From Myxococcales bacterium (GTDB taxonomy: Bacteria; Myxococcota_A; Polyangia; Polyangiales; Polyangiaceae): 64,000 bases of DNA. Shown piece by piece: positions 7,049 through 15,085 of this stretch. The notes under the pieces are model-generated. The model ran no database searches. It was not told the origin of the DNA and was given only the letters and a program-made list of their open reading frames with translations. Every line of letters begins with the position of its first letter. Positions within the stretch are counted from its first letter, which is position 1. The stretch is from positions 1 through 64,000 of the forward strand of contig CANJCO010000018.1 in assembly GCA_947473045.1 (NCBI GenBank). The letters are read 5' to 3'. Position numbers and translations under genes: made by a program.

Positions 7049-8403
7049 CGCCCGCCTCCGTCGACTGCGGCATCGGCGGCTGCGAGGGCCGTGATCGCCA
7101 TCGTGACGTCGAGCGTGATCGACTCGCCCGCCGTCACGACGACGCGCCGCAGCTCCGTGGTGGCCGCGGGGTGCGCGAACGCGAAATAATGGGCGCCGGG
7201 ACTCAGCAGGATGGGCCGCGAAATGGGCGTCACGTCCACCGGCTGGCCATCGACCGAGACCTCGGCCCACGGCGAGGCCAGCACGCGCACCTGGCCGATC
7301 GACGCCGCGGTCATCGCGACGACGGGCGGGGCGCCTGACGGCTCCTCGGGCTCTCCTCGGGCCGCGAGCCGCACAGCAGCCAGGCCGACGCCCAGCGCCG
7401 CCGTGGCCCCGAGGAGCGTCCACGGAGAACTCCACGGGCGCGGAACGGCGGCACGCGAGGTCAGCCGCGTCCGCGATTTCGAAACCTCCGCGGGACGCAG
7501 CCGCGCGGCGACCAGCGCCGAGCCCGCCAGTTCCGCAAAGCTCGCCTCCGTTCTACCGCGTACGAACGACTCGAGCTCCGTCGCGACTTCGCGCGCGCTC
7601 GCCGGGCGATCGTCAGGATTTTTCTCGAGGCAGCTCATGATCAGCCGCTCGATCACGCGCGGCACGTCGGTCACGCGCGCGCGAAGCGGCACCGGCGGAT
7701 CCCGTCGGGTGCGCAGCCCGGTGGCGCGTCCCGCGTCGCCCTGTCGATCGGCCTCGCGGTCGAACGGCTTCGCCGCGGCGAGGCACTGGTAGAGCACGAC
7801 GCCGAGCGAAAACAGGTCGCTCGCGGGCAGCGCCACGTCGCCCAGAAGCTGCTCGGGAGCCATGTACGCCGGCGTTCCGAACAGCGGCTCGCGGCTCAGC
7901 GTGAGCGCCTCCGAGGTCGCCGAATCGCGCTCTCGCTGCGCGATGCCGAAGTCGACCAGCTTCACGTCTCCGCGCCGGTCGATGATCAGGTTCGCCGGCT
8001 TGATGTCGCGGTGAACAACGCCGCGCTCGTGAACGTGCGCGAGCGCCCTCGCCACTTGCGCGCCGAGCGCCGCGACCACTTCGGGACGCAGCTTGTGTTT
8101 CTTGCCAAGCACGTCCGCCAGGCTGAATCCGCTGATGTATTCGAGGACCAAATACATCTGATCAGATGTTTTTACAAAATCGAGCAAGGCCGCGATGTTG
8201 GGGTGGAGCAGCTCGGCAAGGATGCGCGCCTCCCGCTCGAGCGACGACGCAAACGACGACGCGGGAGAGATGGTCGACTTGAGCGCCTTGATGGCGACTT
8301 TGCGGCCGAGGGGCTGCTGCAGCGCCTTGTAGACCGTCGCGAGCGTGCCCGAGCCGAGCTCCGACACCACCTCGTACGAGCCGAACCGCGGCGCCTCCGA
8401 CAT
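7045..8403 (-). CDS. Ser/Thr protein kinase with C-terminal PEGA domain
   Basis: 452 residues. The kinase domain has glycine loop LGSGTLATVY, VAIK (K39), HRDIKPAN (HRD 131-133), DFG 151-153 and GTPAYMAPEQ. After a linker there is one membrane segment (about 325-345, LLGATAALGVGLAAVRLAA), then an external PEGA-type beta domain (about 365-435, with VSVDGQPV and LSPGAHYFAFAHP). PEGA domains are common extracytoplasmic modules of myxobacterial kinases. The gene starts 6 bp after gpmI ends and overlaps the LysM gene by 4 bp, so gpmI, this kinase and the LysM protein look like one transcript. All catalytic residues are present. Confidence 0.95.
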   Translation of the reverse strand: MSEAPRFGSYEVVSELGSGTLATVYKALQQPLGRKVAIKALKSTISPASSFASSLEREARILAELLHPNIAALLDFVKTSDQMYLVLEYISGFSLADVLGKKHKLRPEVVAALGAQVARALAHVHERGVVHRDIKPANLIIDRRGDVKLVDFGIAQRERDSATSEALTLSREPLFGTPAYMAPEQLLGDVALPASDLFSLGVVLYQCLAAAKPFDREADRQGDAGRATGLRTRRDPPVPLRARVTDVPRVIERLIMSCLEKNPDDRPASAREVATELESFVRGRTEASFAELAGSALVAARLRPAEVSKSRTRLTSRAAVPRPWSSPWTLLGATAALGVGLAAVRLAARGEPEEPSGAPPVVAMTAASIGQVRVLASPWAEVSVDGQPVDVTPISRPILLSPGAHYFAFAHPAATTELRRVVVTAGESITLDVTMAITALAAADAAVDGGGR

Positions 8404-8409
8404 CGCGAA

Positions 8410-9951
8410 TCAGCCGCGCGACAGGAGCGCGACGCCCGTCATCGCATCGGGCTTGTCGAGACCCATGAGCGCAAGCATCGTCGGAGCCACGTCGCAGATC
8501 CGCCCGCCTGCTGCCACGCGCGCTTCCGGGTCGGCATCGTTGACGTAGATGAGCGGGACCGGGTTGGTGGTGTGGGCCGTGTGCGGCTGCCCGGACGCCG
8601 GGTCTTTCATTTGTTCGCAGTTGCCGTGATCGGCGGTGATGATCGCCGCCCCGCCTGCCCTGCGGGTCGCGGAGACCACACGCCCCACGCAACCGTCGAC
8701 GACCTGCACTGCAGCGATGGCGGCTCCGAGCATGCCGGTGTGACCCACCATGTCGGGGTTGGCGAAATTCACGACGACGAAGTCGAACTTTCCCGAGTCG
8801 ATCGCGGCTACCACCGCGTCGGCCACGGCGACGGCGCTCATCGCCGGGCGCTCATCGTAAGTGTCGACGTCTTTGGGCGAGGGAATCATGACGCGCGACT
8901 CGCCCGCGAAAGGCTCCTCCCGACCGCCGTTGAAGAAATACGTCACGTGGGCGTATTTCTCGGTCTCCGCGCAGCGAAACTGCGTCTTTCCGGCGCGCGC
9001 GATGACCTCGGGAAAGATGTCGACCAGCGGCTCTTTCGGGAACGCGACGGGCAAACCCAGCGACGGGTCGTAAGTCGTCATGCATGCATAATGCACAAAT
9101 GGCCGCCCGGCGCCTCCGCGGTCGAAGCCGTCGAAGTCGCCCGTGGCGAGCGCCCGGGTGAGTTCGCGCGCGCGGTCGGGTCGGAAGTTGAAATGCAGCG
9201 CGGAGTCGCGGCTCGCCGAGGCGCCCGCGTAGTCTCCCACCACGAACGGCTCAACAAACTCGTCTGTCTTCCCCGCAGCGTACGAGGCCGCGATGCCGGC
9301 CAGCGCGGACGGGTACCTGCGGGCCTTTGCATGCGTGATGGCGTCGAACGCGCGCTGCACCCGTTCCCAACGGTTGTCGCGATCCATGGCGAAATAGCGC
9401 CCCGAAACCGTACCGATGACGCCCTTGCCCGCGAGTCCGCGCTCGAGCGCCTCGATGAACGCCGGCGCCGTTCCCGGCTGCACATCGCGGCCGTCGAGAA
9501 AAGCATGCACAATACATAAAACACCAGCGGCGCTCGCGACGTCGATGAGCGCGAGCAGGTGCGTCAGCAAGCTGTGAACGCCGCCGTCGGACACGAGCCC
9601 GAGCAGGTGCAGCTTGCCTCCCGCGCGCTTCGCTTCGGCTGTCGCGGCGGCGACAGCTTCGTTGGTGCCGAGCGATCGGTCGAACACAGCGTTGTCGATG
9701 CGCGAGATGTCCATCATCGCGATGCGGCCGGCTCCGAAATTCAAATGGCCGACCTCGCTGTTGCCCATCTGCCCGGGCGGCAGGCCCACGTCGGGACCGC
9801 TGGTGCCGATCACGCCATGCGGGAAGCGCGCGCTGAGGGCGTCGAGCTCCGGAGTCGCGGCCATGCGCACGGCGTTGTCGGCGCGCTCTGCCCGCTCGCC
9901 GAAGCCGTCGAGGATCACCAAAACCATCGGCCGAACCGGACCAGGCTGCAT
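8410..9951 (-). CDS. gpmI: 2,3-bisphosphoglycerate-independent phosphoglycerate mutase
   Basis: This enzyme interconverts 3- and 2-phosphoglycerate in glycolysis and gluconeogenesis using two Mn2+ ions. At 513 residues it is full length for the alkaline-phosphatase-superfamily iPGM. Visible sites: LVILDGFGER near the N-terminus (metal Asp 15), GNSEVGHLN with the phosphorylated Ser 65, VSDGGVHS, HAFLDGRDV, NFRPDRARE, NFANPDMVGHTG and ITADHGNCE. It is the first gene of a minus-strand run, followed after 6 bp by a Ser/Thr kinase, which suggests co-transcription though not a shared pathway. The start MQPGPVRPMVLVILDGFG is at the usual distance from the first motif. Confidence 0.97.
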   Translation of the reverse strand: MQPGPVRPMVLVILDGFGERAERADNAVRMAATPELDALSARFPHGVIGTSGPDVGLPPGQMGNSEVGHLNFGAGRIAMMDISRIDNAVFDRSLGTNEAVAAATAEAKRAGGKLHLLGLVSDGGVHSLLTHLLALIDVASAAGVLCIVHAFLDGRDVQPGTAPAFIEALERGLAGKGVIGTVSGRYFAMDRDNRWERVQRAFDAITHAKARRYPSALAGIAASYAAGKTDEFVEPFVVGDYAGASASRDSALHFNFRPDRARELTRALATGDFDGFDRGGAGRPFVHYACMTTYDPSLGLPVAFPKEPLVDIFPEVIARAGKTQFRCAETEKYAHVTYFFNGGREEPFAGESRVMIPSPKDVDTYDERPAMSAVAVADAVVAAIDSGKFDFVVVNFANPDMVGHTGMLGAAIAAVQVVDGCVGRVVSATRRAGGAAIITADHGNCEQMKDPASGQPHTAHTTNPVPLIYVNDADPEARVAAGGRICDVAPTMLALMGLDKPDAMTGVALLSRG

Positions 9952-10018
9952 GACGCGGGAGGCTAGCCCTGAGCGGTCCGGAAATACAGGCTTCAGGCGC
10001 GGCAGAGCGCCCGCGGCG

Positions 10019-10678
10019 TCAGGCCGCTCGAAGCCGCCTGCGCGTCGCGATGAGCGCCAACGCCGCGAGGGCGATCGCTCCCCATGAGCCCCTGCTGCCC
10101 GCTACTGTGCTGCAGCCGCCGCCGCCGACCTGTGACTCGAGTACCTGAGGTGCGAGGATGATCGCGCCGCTCACAACGCGGCCCTCATACGTGTAGCTGA
10201 CCTGATTTCCGCTGCCCGCGAGATCGCCGATCGCCGTAGCCGTGAACCCGCTCGTGCCCGAGGCGTCGGCGCTGTATCCGTATTGATAGTATTGCGGCCC
10301 GAGCATTTCGAACTTCAGGCAGGTCCAGCCCGTGAACGAGTCGCCGGTTCGCCAGTCGGTCGGTCCCGAGACATATTTCGCGGCGCTCGGCACCGCGGCC
10401 GGAACGTTGTTGGCGGCCGAAAGGCACAGGCTCTGCGTGATTCCCGAGCTGCCTCCCGGCGTGAGGTAGGCGCCCGACATCTTGTCGCGAAAATACGACG
10501 CGCTCGCGAGCTTGCCGATCTGCGTCACGCTGTTGGTCGCCTCGGCGGTCTTCGCCCGAAACATGTATTGCCTAACGCCGGAGATCGCGACCACCGCAAG
10601 AATGCCGAGAACGGCCACGGTGACCATGAGCTCGATCAGCGAAAACGCGCGCGCCCGACCTGCGAATTGAGCTTTCAT
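10019..10678 (-). CDS. type IV pilin-like protein with MYXO-CTERM-like tail
   Basis: 219 residues. The N-terminus has a prepilin signal (MKAQFAGRARA, then FSLIELMV and a long hydrophobic helix), with Ala rather than Gly before the cleavage site. The middle is a pilin/pseudopilin beta domain rich in Tyr and Gly (GPQYYQYGY) with two cysteines. The C-terminus carries an extra tail: GGGGCST, a hydrophobic segment (WGAIALAALALIA) and a final RRRLRAA. That arrangement matches the MYXO-CTERM sorting signal of Myxococcota surface proteins. The upstream gene is a close paralogue without the tail. The frame extends to 10750, but the ATG at 10678 gives the normal short leader. It may be a minor pilin or a surface-anchored variant. 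Confidence 0.85.
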   Translation of the reverse strand: MKAQFAGRARAFSLIELMVTVAVLGILAVVAISGVRQYMFRAKTAEATNSVTQIGKLASASYFRDKMSGAYLTPGGSSGITQSLCLSAANNVPAAVPSAAKYVSGPTDWRTGDSFTGWTCLKFEMLGPQYYQYGYSADASGTSGFTATAIGDLAGSGNQVSYTYEGRVVSGAIILAPQVLESQVGGGGCSTVAGSRGSWGAIALAALALIATRRRLRAA

Positions 10679-10764
10679 GAACGCCCTCGAAAACGGCCAC
10701 GGCACACCGCGGCCAGCGAACTGCGCCAGCGCCTCTGCGGGCGCGAGCAAAGCGCGCTGCGCGG

Positions 10765-11325
10765 TTACTGGTTACGAAGCGGCGTGGGCGCGAGAATGAC
10801 CCCGCCGCTGACGATTCGGCCTTCGTAAATGAACGAAGTGAGGTTGCCGCTTCCGCCCAGATCGCCCACGGCGATCGCGCTGAAACCAACGAGACCCGAG
10901 GCGTCGGCGGTGTAGCCGTACTGATAGTACTGCGGCCCGAGCATCTCGAACTTCAAGCACATCCAGCCGGTAAACGTGTCGCCCGCGAGCCAGTCGGAGG
11001 GGCCGGACACGTACTTGGAGCCCGCCGGCACCGCGACCGGGACGTTGTTCGCAGCGCTGAGGCAAAGCGCCTGCGAAAACCCGGATTTGCTGCCGGGCAC
11101 AATGTAAGCGCCCGACATTTTCTCGCGATTGTACGACGCGACGGCGAGCTTGCCGATCTGCGTCACCGAGTTGGTCGCCTCCGCCGTCTTCGCGTTGGCG
11201 CGGTACTGAACCGCTCCGCCGATCGCGACGACAGCGAGAATGCCGAGCACGGCAATCACGACCATGAGCTCGATGAGCGAGAAAGCTCGCGCGCGAACTT
11301 TCGCTTGAAGATTGAGGCTGCCCAT
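10765..11325 (-). CDS. type IV pilin-like protein
   Basis: 186 residues. A 14-residue basic leader ends RARA and is followed by FSLIELMVVIAVLGILAVVA, the prepilin peptidase site and assembly helix; Glu at mature position 5 is present. The globular part contains LCLSAANNVP, WMCLKFEMLGPQYYQYGY and YEGRIVSG, all nearly identical in the downstream gene, so the pair is a tandem duplication. It ends at LAPTPLRNQ with no membrane tail. It is probably a type IV pilin or a general-secretion pseudopilin; no assembly genes are nearby. The gap to the next gene start is 86 bp. The stop lies just inside the spurious upstream extension of the downstream pilin frame. Confidence 0.88.
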   Translation of the reverse strand: MGSLNLQAKVRARAFSLIELMVVIAVLGILAVVAIGGAVQYRANAKTAEATNSVTQIGKLAVASYNREKMSGAYIVPGSKSGFSQALCLSAANNVPVAVPAGSKYVSGPSDWLAGDTFTGWMCLKFEMLGPQYYQYGYTADASGLVGFSAIAVGDLGGSGNLTSFIYEGRIVSGGVILAPTPLRNQ

Positions 11326-11432
11326 AAAACTATCTTTTACACCCGCTGGCGGGGCGCGCGTCGTAAATTGCGCCGCCGGCCTTCGCGCGGGGCCGGTGGA
11401 AGCAGGCGCGCGCGCGTGGTAGCCAGCGAAAC

Positions 11433-12149
11433 ATGCCTTGGAAGTGGGTCACGATTCGAGGTCAGCGCGTGCTGGCTCGAGCGCACGTCGACGGCTCGCT
11501 GGCCGACGAAGCGGGCCGCGTCGAGATTCGCTACAAGCTCGGCGACCCGCGCGCCTACCGCGCAGCCGTTCGTAACCTCGGGCCTGCGGGCGACGAGCTG
11601 CTGCCCGACGATGCATGTCCGGCCGGCGAAGAGGCTCCGCCGAAGGCCGCCGCGAAGCTCAAGGCGAGCGCGGCCGCGCCCACGTCTCACATCGTGCATC
11701 ACGTCGACGCGTTCGTGGCGTACACCGACGGCGCTTGCAAGGGCAATCCAGGCAACGCTTCGGCGTCGTGCATCGTCGTCGCGCCCGACGGCAGCGTCAC
11801 CGAGGAGGCCGTCTACCTCGGCCACACCACGAACAACGTCGCGGAGCTCACCGGCGTGGCGATCGCCCTCGCGATCGTGCCCCGCAGCGCGAAGGCCATC
11901 GTCCACACTGACAGCAGCTACGCGATCGGCGTGCTGTCAAAGGATTGGAAAGCCAAAGCGAATCAGGAAATCATCGCGAAGATAAAGGCTGAGCTCAAGG
12001 GTCGACCGGTTGAGTTCGTGCACGTGCGCGGCCACTCGGGCATTCCCCTCAACGAACGCGCCGATGAGCTCGCCAACATCGCGATCGCGGACGGCAAATC
12101 GAGCAAGGTCGTTCGTCCCGCGCCCAGGGCGCACGCGCAAGCGCCGTGA
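11433..12149 (+). CDS. rnhA: ribonuclease HI with N-terminal extension
   Basis: 238 residues. The C-terminal ~145 residues form a type I RNase H domain that cuts the RNA strand of RNA-DNA hybrids. The catalytic carboxylates are visible: YTDGACKGNPG (D99), VAELTG (E138), HTDSSY (D160) and ERADELAN (D211), plus H201 in RGHSG. The N-terminal ~90 residues are not part of the catalytic fold. They begin PWKWVTIRGQRVLARAHVDG and end in an Ala/Lys-rich linker (KAAAKLKASAAA). This is neither the short bacterial RNase HI nor an obvious hybrid-binding domain, and may be an accessory nucleic-acid-binding region. The stop overlaps the GTG of the next gene by 4 bp. Confidence 0.9.
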   Translation: MPWKWVTIRGQRVLARAHVDGSLADEAGRVEIRYKLGDPRAYRAAVRNLGPAGDELLPDDACPAGEEAPPKAAAKLKASAAAPTSHIVHHVDAFVAYTDGACKGNPGNASASCIVVAPDGSVTEEAVYLGHTTNNVAELTGVAIALAIVPRSAKAIVHTDSSYAIGVLSKDWKAKANQEIIAKIKAELKGRPVEFVHVRGHSGIPLNERADELANIAIADGKSSKVVRPAPRAHAQAP

Positions 12150-12994
12150 CGCGCGCCTCGAGCTTCGAAGCGTTCATCGCGGCCGGCGAGCCGTTCGACC
12201 TCTTGCGCGGGGTGTCGCTGCTTGCGCGCGACGAGCAGCCGTCGCTCGACCCCGTCGAAATCGAAGCGCAAGTCGACGCGCTCGCGCAGCCGCTCCTCGC
12301 GAAAAATCTCTCCGCCGAAACCGCCGCGCACCAGGCCGAGGCGCTGCGGTGCCACCTGTTTGTCGATCTGGGTTTTCACGGGAACGAAGCCGACTACTAC
12401 GCCCCCGAAAACAGCCTTATTTCCGCTGTGCTCGCGCGACGAACCGGCATTCCGATTTCGCTCGCGGTGGTCTACTGCGAGGTCGCCCAACGCGCCGGGA
12501 TCCGCGCGAGCGGCGTGGCGTTTCCCGGCCACTTCATCGTGCGCATCGACGACGCCGGCGGCAGCGTCGCGCTGGTCGATCCGTTCTTTGGGGGGCGCGC
12601 GCTCGACGACGTGGGGCTGGCTGCCCTCGAACAGCGGGTCACGGCTCAGGGAGCCATGCCGCGGCGGCCTTCGTCGTCGCTCGCGCCCGAGCTGCTCGTC
12701 GCGGCCTCGAGCCGGTCGGTGCTGCTGCGGTGGCTCATGAACCTTCGCGGCGTCCACCTGCAACGCGGCGACTTCGCGCGCGCGCTGGTCGCGCTCGATC
12801 GCATCGTCACGCTCGTGCCGACCGACGCCTCTGCGCTGCGCGACCGGGGGCTTTTGGCGGCGCGCCTCGGCGCGGTGGAGCAAGGGCGCGCCGACCTCAC
12901 CCGCGCAGGCGAATGCGCGACCGATCCCGCGCTCGCGGCCCGCATTCGCGCAGACCTTGTCAAGCTCGGGACAAAGCCGGCGAGCGTGCACTGA
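12146..12994 (+). CDS. SirB1/transglutaminase-like protein with TPR end
   Basis: 282 residues, GTG start overlapping rnhA by 4 bp, so translation is probably coupled. The first ~190 residues match the SirB1 family (transglutaminase-like fold): LARDEQPSLD, YYAPENSLISAVL, RRTGIPISLAVVYCEVA, GVAFPGHFIVR and LVDPFFGG. The C-terminal part is a TPR-like pair of helices (VHLQRGDFARALVALDRIV). The papain-like positions suggested by C in VYCEV, H in PGHF and D in LVDPF are kept. The family is widespread but of unclear function, sometimes linked to secretion regulators by old naming only. It looks cytoplasmic, since I see no signal peptide. Confidence 0.85.
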   Translation: MTRASSFEAFIAAGEPFDLLRGVSLLARDEQPSLDPVEIEAQVDALAQPLLAKNLSAETAAHQAEALRCHLFVDLGFHGNEADYYAPENSLISAVLARRTGIPISLAVVYCEVAQRAGIRASGVAFPGHFIVRIDDAGGSVALVDPFFGGRALDDVGLAALEQRVTAQGAMPRRPSSSLAPELLVAASSRSVLLRWLMNLRGVHLQRGDFARALVALDRIVTLVPTDASALRDRGLLAARLGAVEQGRADLTRAGECATDPALAARIRADLVKLGTKPASVH

Positions 12995-13046
12995 GCGCCC
13001 CGCGGACTGTACCGCGCGGCCGCCGCGTGATAGATTCACGGGTTCG

Positions 13047-13364
13047 TTGATCAACCACCGCGCGGGCCTCCTCATCGCTTCTGCCGTCGGCGCCACCCTG
13101 TGGCTCGCGTGCGGGACCGACGCCGCGAGCATTGCGCCGGCGGGCGACAGCGGCGCCGCCGCGAGCGAAGCAGCCGCGAGCGAAGCAGCCGCGAGCGACG
13201 CCGCAGACGCGGTGCTCGTCCCTGCCCCGTGCGATCCTGCCAACGACCTGTGCAGCGGCGCCCGGAAGTGCTGTCCAGTCGCGGGCAAGAGCGCCGACGG
13301 CGGGCCCAACTTCGGGTGCGTACTGCTCAAGCCCCCGAGCGACACATGTCCTGCCGCAAACTGA
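13047..13364 (+). CDS. small Cys-rich lipoprotein
   Basis: 105 residues from a TTG start chosen because it directly precedes a lipoprotein signal (INHRAGLLIASAVGATLWLAC), with the lipidated Cys in WLAC. The frame continues upstream into the previous gene without a better start. After the signal comes an Ala/Ser/Glu repeat made of three AASEA-type units, then a compact C-terminal part with CDPANDLC, KCCPV, FGC and DTC, probably disulfide-bonded. The function is unknown. The last 19 bp overlap the start of the next gene in another frame, suggesting coupled expression. Confidence 0.65.
   Translation: MINHRAGLLIASAVGATLWLACGTDAASIAPAGDSGAAASEAAASEAAASDAADAVLVPAPCDPANDLCSGARKCCPVAGKSADGGPNFGCVLLKPPSDTCPAAN
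13155..13199 (+). repeat. three tandem 15-bp units
   Basis: Three near-identical 15-bp units (GCAGCCGCGAGCGAA and variants) encode the AASEA-type linker of the small lipoprotein. Copy number could change in frame by slippage. Confidence 0.8.
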
Positions 13365-13999
13365 TCGCTTCGTCGGTAGCGCTCGCGCTGTGCAGCGTCG
13401 CAGCCGACGGGCGCGCCCAGCTGCGCGGCGATTTGGGGGCCTACGGCGGCGTCTCGCAGCGCGTGCTCGCGGGGGCTTCGGGCGGAGGCGCGCTCCCCGG
13501 CCCGATCCTCGGCATCGAAGGACACCTCGCCCTGATGCCGCTGCTTCGCGCAGGGGCGTATGTGCACGGCGAGCTGGCGCCCACCAACGACGCAGTCGCC
13601 ACGAAGAACATGCTGGCCTCCGGGCTGCGCCTGAAGCTGCTTCCGCCGTGGCCGCGCGGCGACTTTCGCGCGTGGCTGGCCGTGGGCGTCGGGTACGTCG
13701 CTGCGTACTCGGCCGCCTACTCCCAGCCGCTGCCAGTCGGAGCTGCGTCGGTCGACAGCGCGGGGGGCGGGTTCGTCGAAGTGCCCGTGTCGCTCGGGAT
13801 TTCCTACCGCGTGCGTCGCCCGTTCGTGGTCTTCGCCGAGTTGACCTCACGCTTCGGCATGGGCTTCAGCGGCACGCTCTACGGCGGCGGAACCACCCGC
13901 GGGGCCACCACTGCGGGGGGCGCCCCGGTTGGCATCGCCTCCACCGGCACAGACGTGTTCGCCGCGAGCCTCGCGGTCGGCCTCGGCTTCGATCTCTGA
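13346..13999 (+). CDS. outer-membrane beta-barrel-like protein
   Basis: 217 residues. A signal peptide (KLIASSVALALCSVAADGRA) is followed by alternating hydrophobic/polar strands typical of small outer-membrane barrels or periplasmic OmpA/OmpW-like proteins: LRGDLGAYGGVS, LRAGAYVHGEL, WLAVGVGYVAAYSA, FVEVPVSLGISYRV, FVVFAELTSRFGMGFSG and a final ASLAVGLGFDL. The terminal Leu and aromatic pattern suit BAM-dependent insertion (inference). No specific family was recognised. It overlaps the 3' end of the lipoprotein gene and may form an outer-membrane pair with it. The ATG at 13346 is the one directly before the signal peptide. Confidence 0.7.
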   Translation: MSCRKLIASSVALALCSVAADGRAQLRGDLGAYGGVSQRVLAGASGGGALPGPILGIEGHLALMPLLRAGAYVHGELAPTNDAVATKNMLASGLRLKLLPPWPRGDFRAWLAVGVGYVAAYSAAYSQPLPVGAASVDSAGGGFVEVPVSLGISYRVRRPFVVFAELTSRFGMGFSGTLYGGGTTRGATTAGGAPVGIASTGTDVFAASLAVGLGFDL

Positions 14000-14006
14000 A
14001 GCGCGC

Positions 14007-14966
14007 CTAGGCGGACGTGATGCCGAAGCGCTCTTTGTTTGCGCGCACGAATTCGACGTACGCCTCGGAGGGCTGCCTCGCCTCGACTTCGCCGCTGGCC
14101 ACGGCGGCTTCGAGCTGGCGCTTGATGTCGCCAATGAGCCGCGAAGGTTTGAGCGAAAATGCGCGCATGATGTCGTCGCCGACGCCGCCCGGTAGCGGGG
14201 GAACCTTCGCGTCTTCTTCCTCGAGGCTGCGGATTCGGGCGGCGAGCTCGCTGATTTGCGACAGGCCCTTCTTCTTCTTTTCAGGGCGCTTCGTGGTGAT
14301 GTCGGCGCGCGCGAGGCAGAGAAGATCGTCGAGGTGATCGCCGAGCTCGCGGGCGAAGCGGCGCACGGCGCTGTCGGTCCAGCCGGGATCGTACTGATTG
14401 GCCCGCAGGTGATGGAGCACGAGAAAGCGCACGGTCTCCTTCAGCGAAGGCTCCGGCGTGAAGAGGCCGAGGCGCCGGTCGAGCTTGTCGAACATGCGCG
14501 TGCCCACTTCGGCGTGCCCAAAAAAATGGACCTTGCCGTCGGGCGAGATGCTCCGGGTTCTGACCTTGCCGATGTCGTGAAACAGCGACGCCCAGCGCAC
14601 TTCGAGCCTCGGAACCGCCTGACGCACCACCTGCTTGGTGTGCTTCCACACGTCTTTGTGGCGCCACTCGCCGTCGCCGAACCCAACGAGCGCTTGAATC
14701 TCCGGAAAAACCGCGTCGAGCGCGCCAACCGCGAGCAGCGCGTCGAGCCCTGCCTCGGGATCGCTCCCCATCACGACGCGATCGAGCGGGCCGCGCATGG
14801 CCTGCGGGTCGAGGCGCGCGAGCGCGAGGTAGTCGTCGCGGGTCGCTGCGCTGACGCCGGACGCGACCTTGCCTTCCGCCACAAAGGCCGCCATTTCGAG
14901 GGCGTCTTTGGCGCGCGTGGGGCTCGGCTCAGCGCCTTCGTTGGGGATCGTCGTCTCGTCTGACAT
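14007..14966 (-). CDS. HD-domain protein like the CCA-enzyme C-terminal half
   Basis: 319 residues. Residues from about 60 on match the neck, HD and tail of bacterial CCA-adding/poly(A) polymerase enzymes: GLDALLAVGALDAVFPE, HKDVWKHTKQVV, LFHDIGK, FFGHAEVG, LVLHHLRANQY, WTDSAVRRFARELG and LARADI. The nucleotidyltransferase head (the GGxVRD-type motif and DxD) is absent; the N-terminus is only a short acidic stretch. It should therefore be a stand-alone metal-dependent phosphohydrolase domain (phosphatase or phosphodiesterase activity is known for HD domains in CCA enzymes). The metal ligands H and HD are present. The frame runs upstream to 15083, but the ATG at 14966 (MSDETTIPNEG) avoids overlapping the divergent promoter region. 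Confidence 0.8.
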   Translation of the reverse strand: MSDETTIPNEGAEPSPTRAKDALEMAAFVAEGKVASGVSAATRDDYLALARLDPQAMRGPLDRVVMGSDPEAGLDALLAVGALDAVFPEIQALVGFGDGEWRHKDVWKHTKQVVRQAVPRLEVRWASLFHDIGKVRTRSISPDGKVHFFGHAEVGTRMFDKLDRRLGLFTPEPSLKETVRFLVLHHLRANQYDPGWTDSAVRRFARELGDHLDDLLCLARADITTKRPEKKKKGLSQISELAARIRSLEEEDAKVPPLPGGVGDDIMRAFSLKPSRLIGDIKRQLEAAVASGEVEARQPSEAYVEFVRANKERFGITSA

Positions 14967-15085
14967 GGGATCAGCTTGCGGACCTGGCGCCAACACTGCG
15001 TCCGCGGCCCGCGGGAGGGGCGGGGATAACACGCCACGCGCGGGTCGACCATCGCAGTCGTATTCAACTATGCTGCTCGCCACTC

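Noticed and set aside
13041-13057. GGGTTCGTTGATCAACC as a tRNA T-arm
   Set aside because: No acceptor stem or anticodon arm around it; it lies at the start of the small lipoprotein gene.
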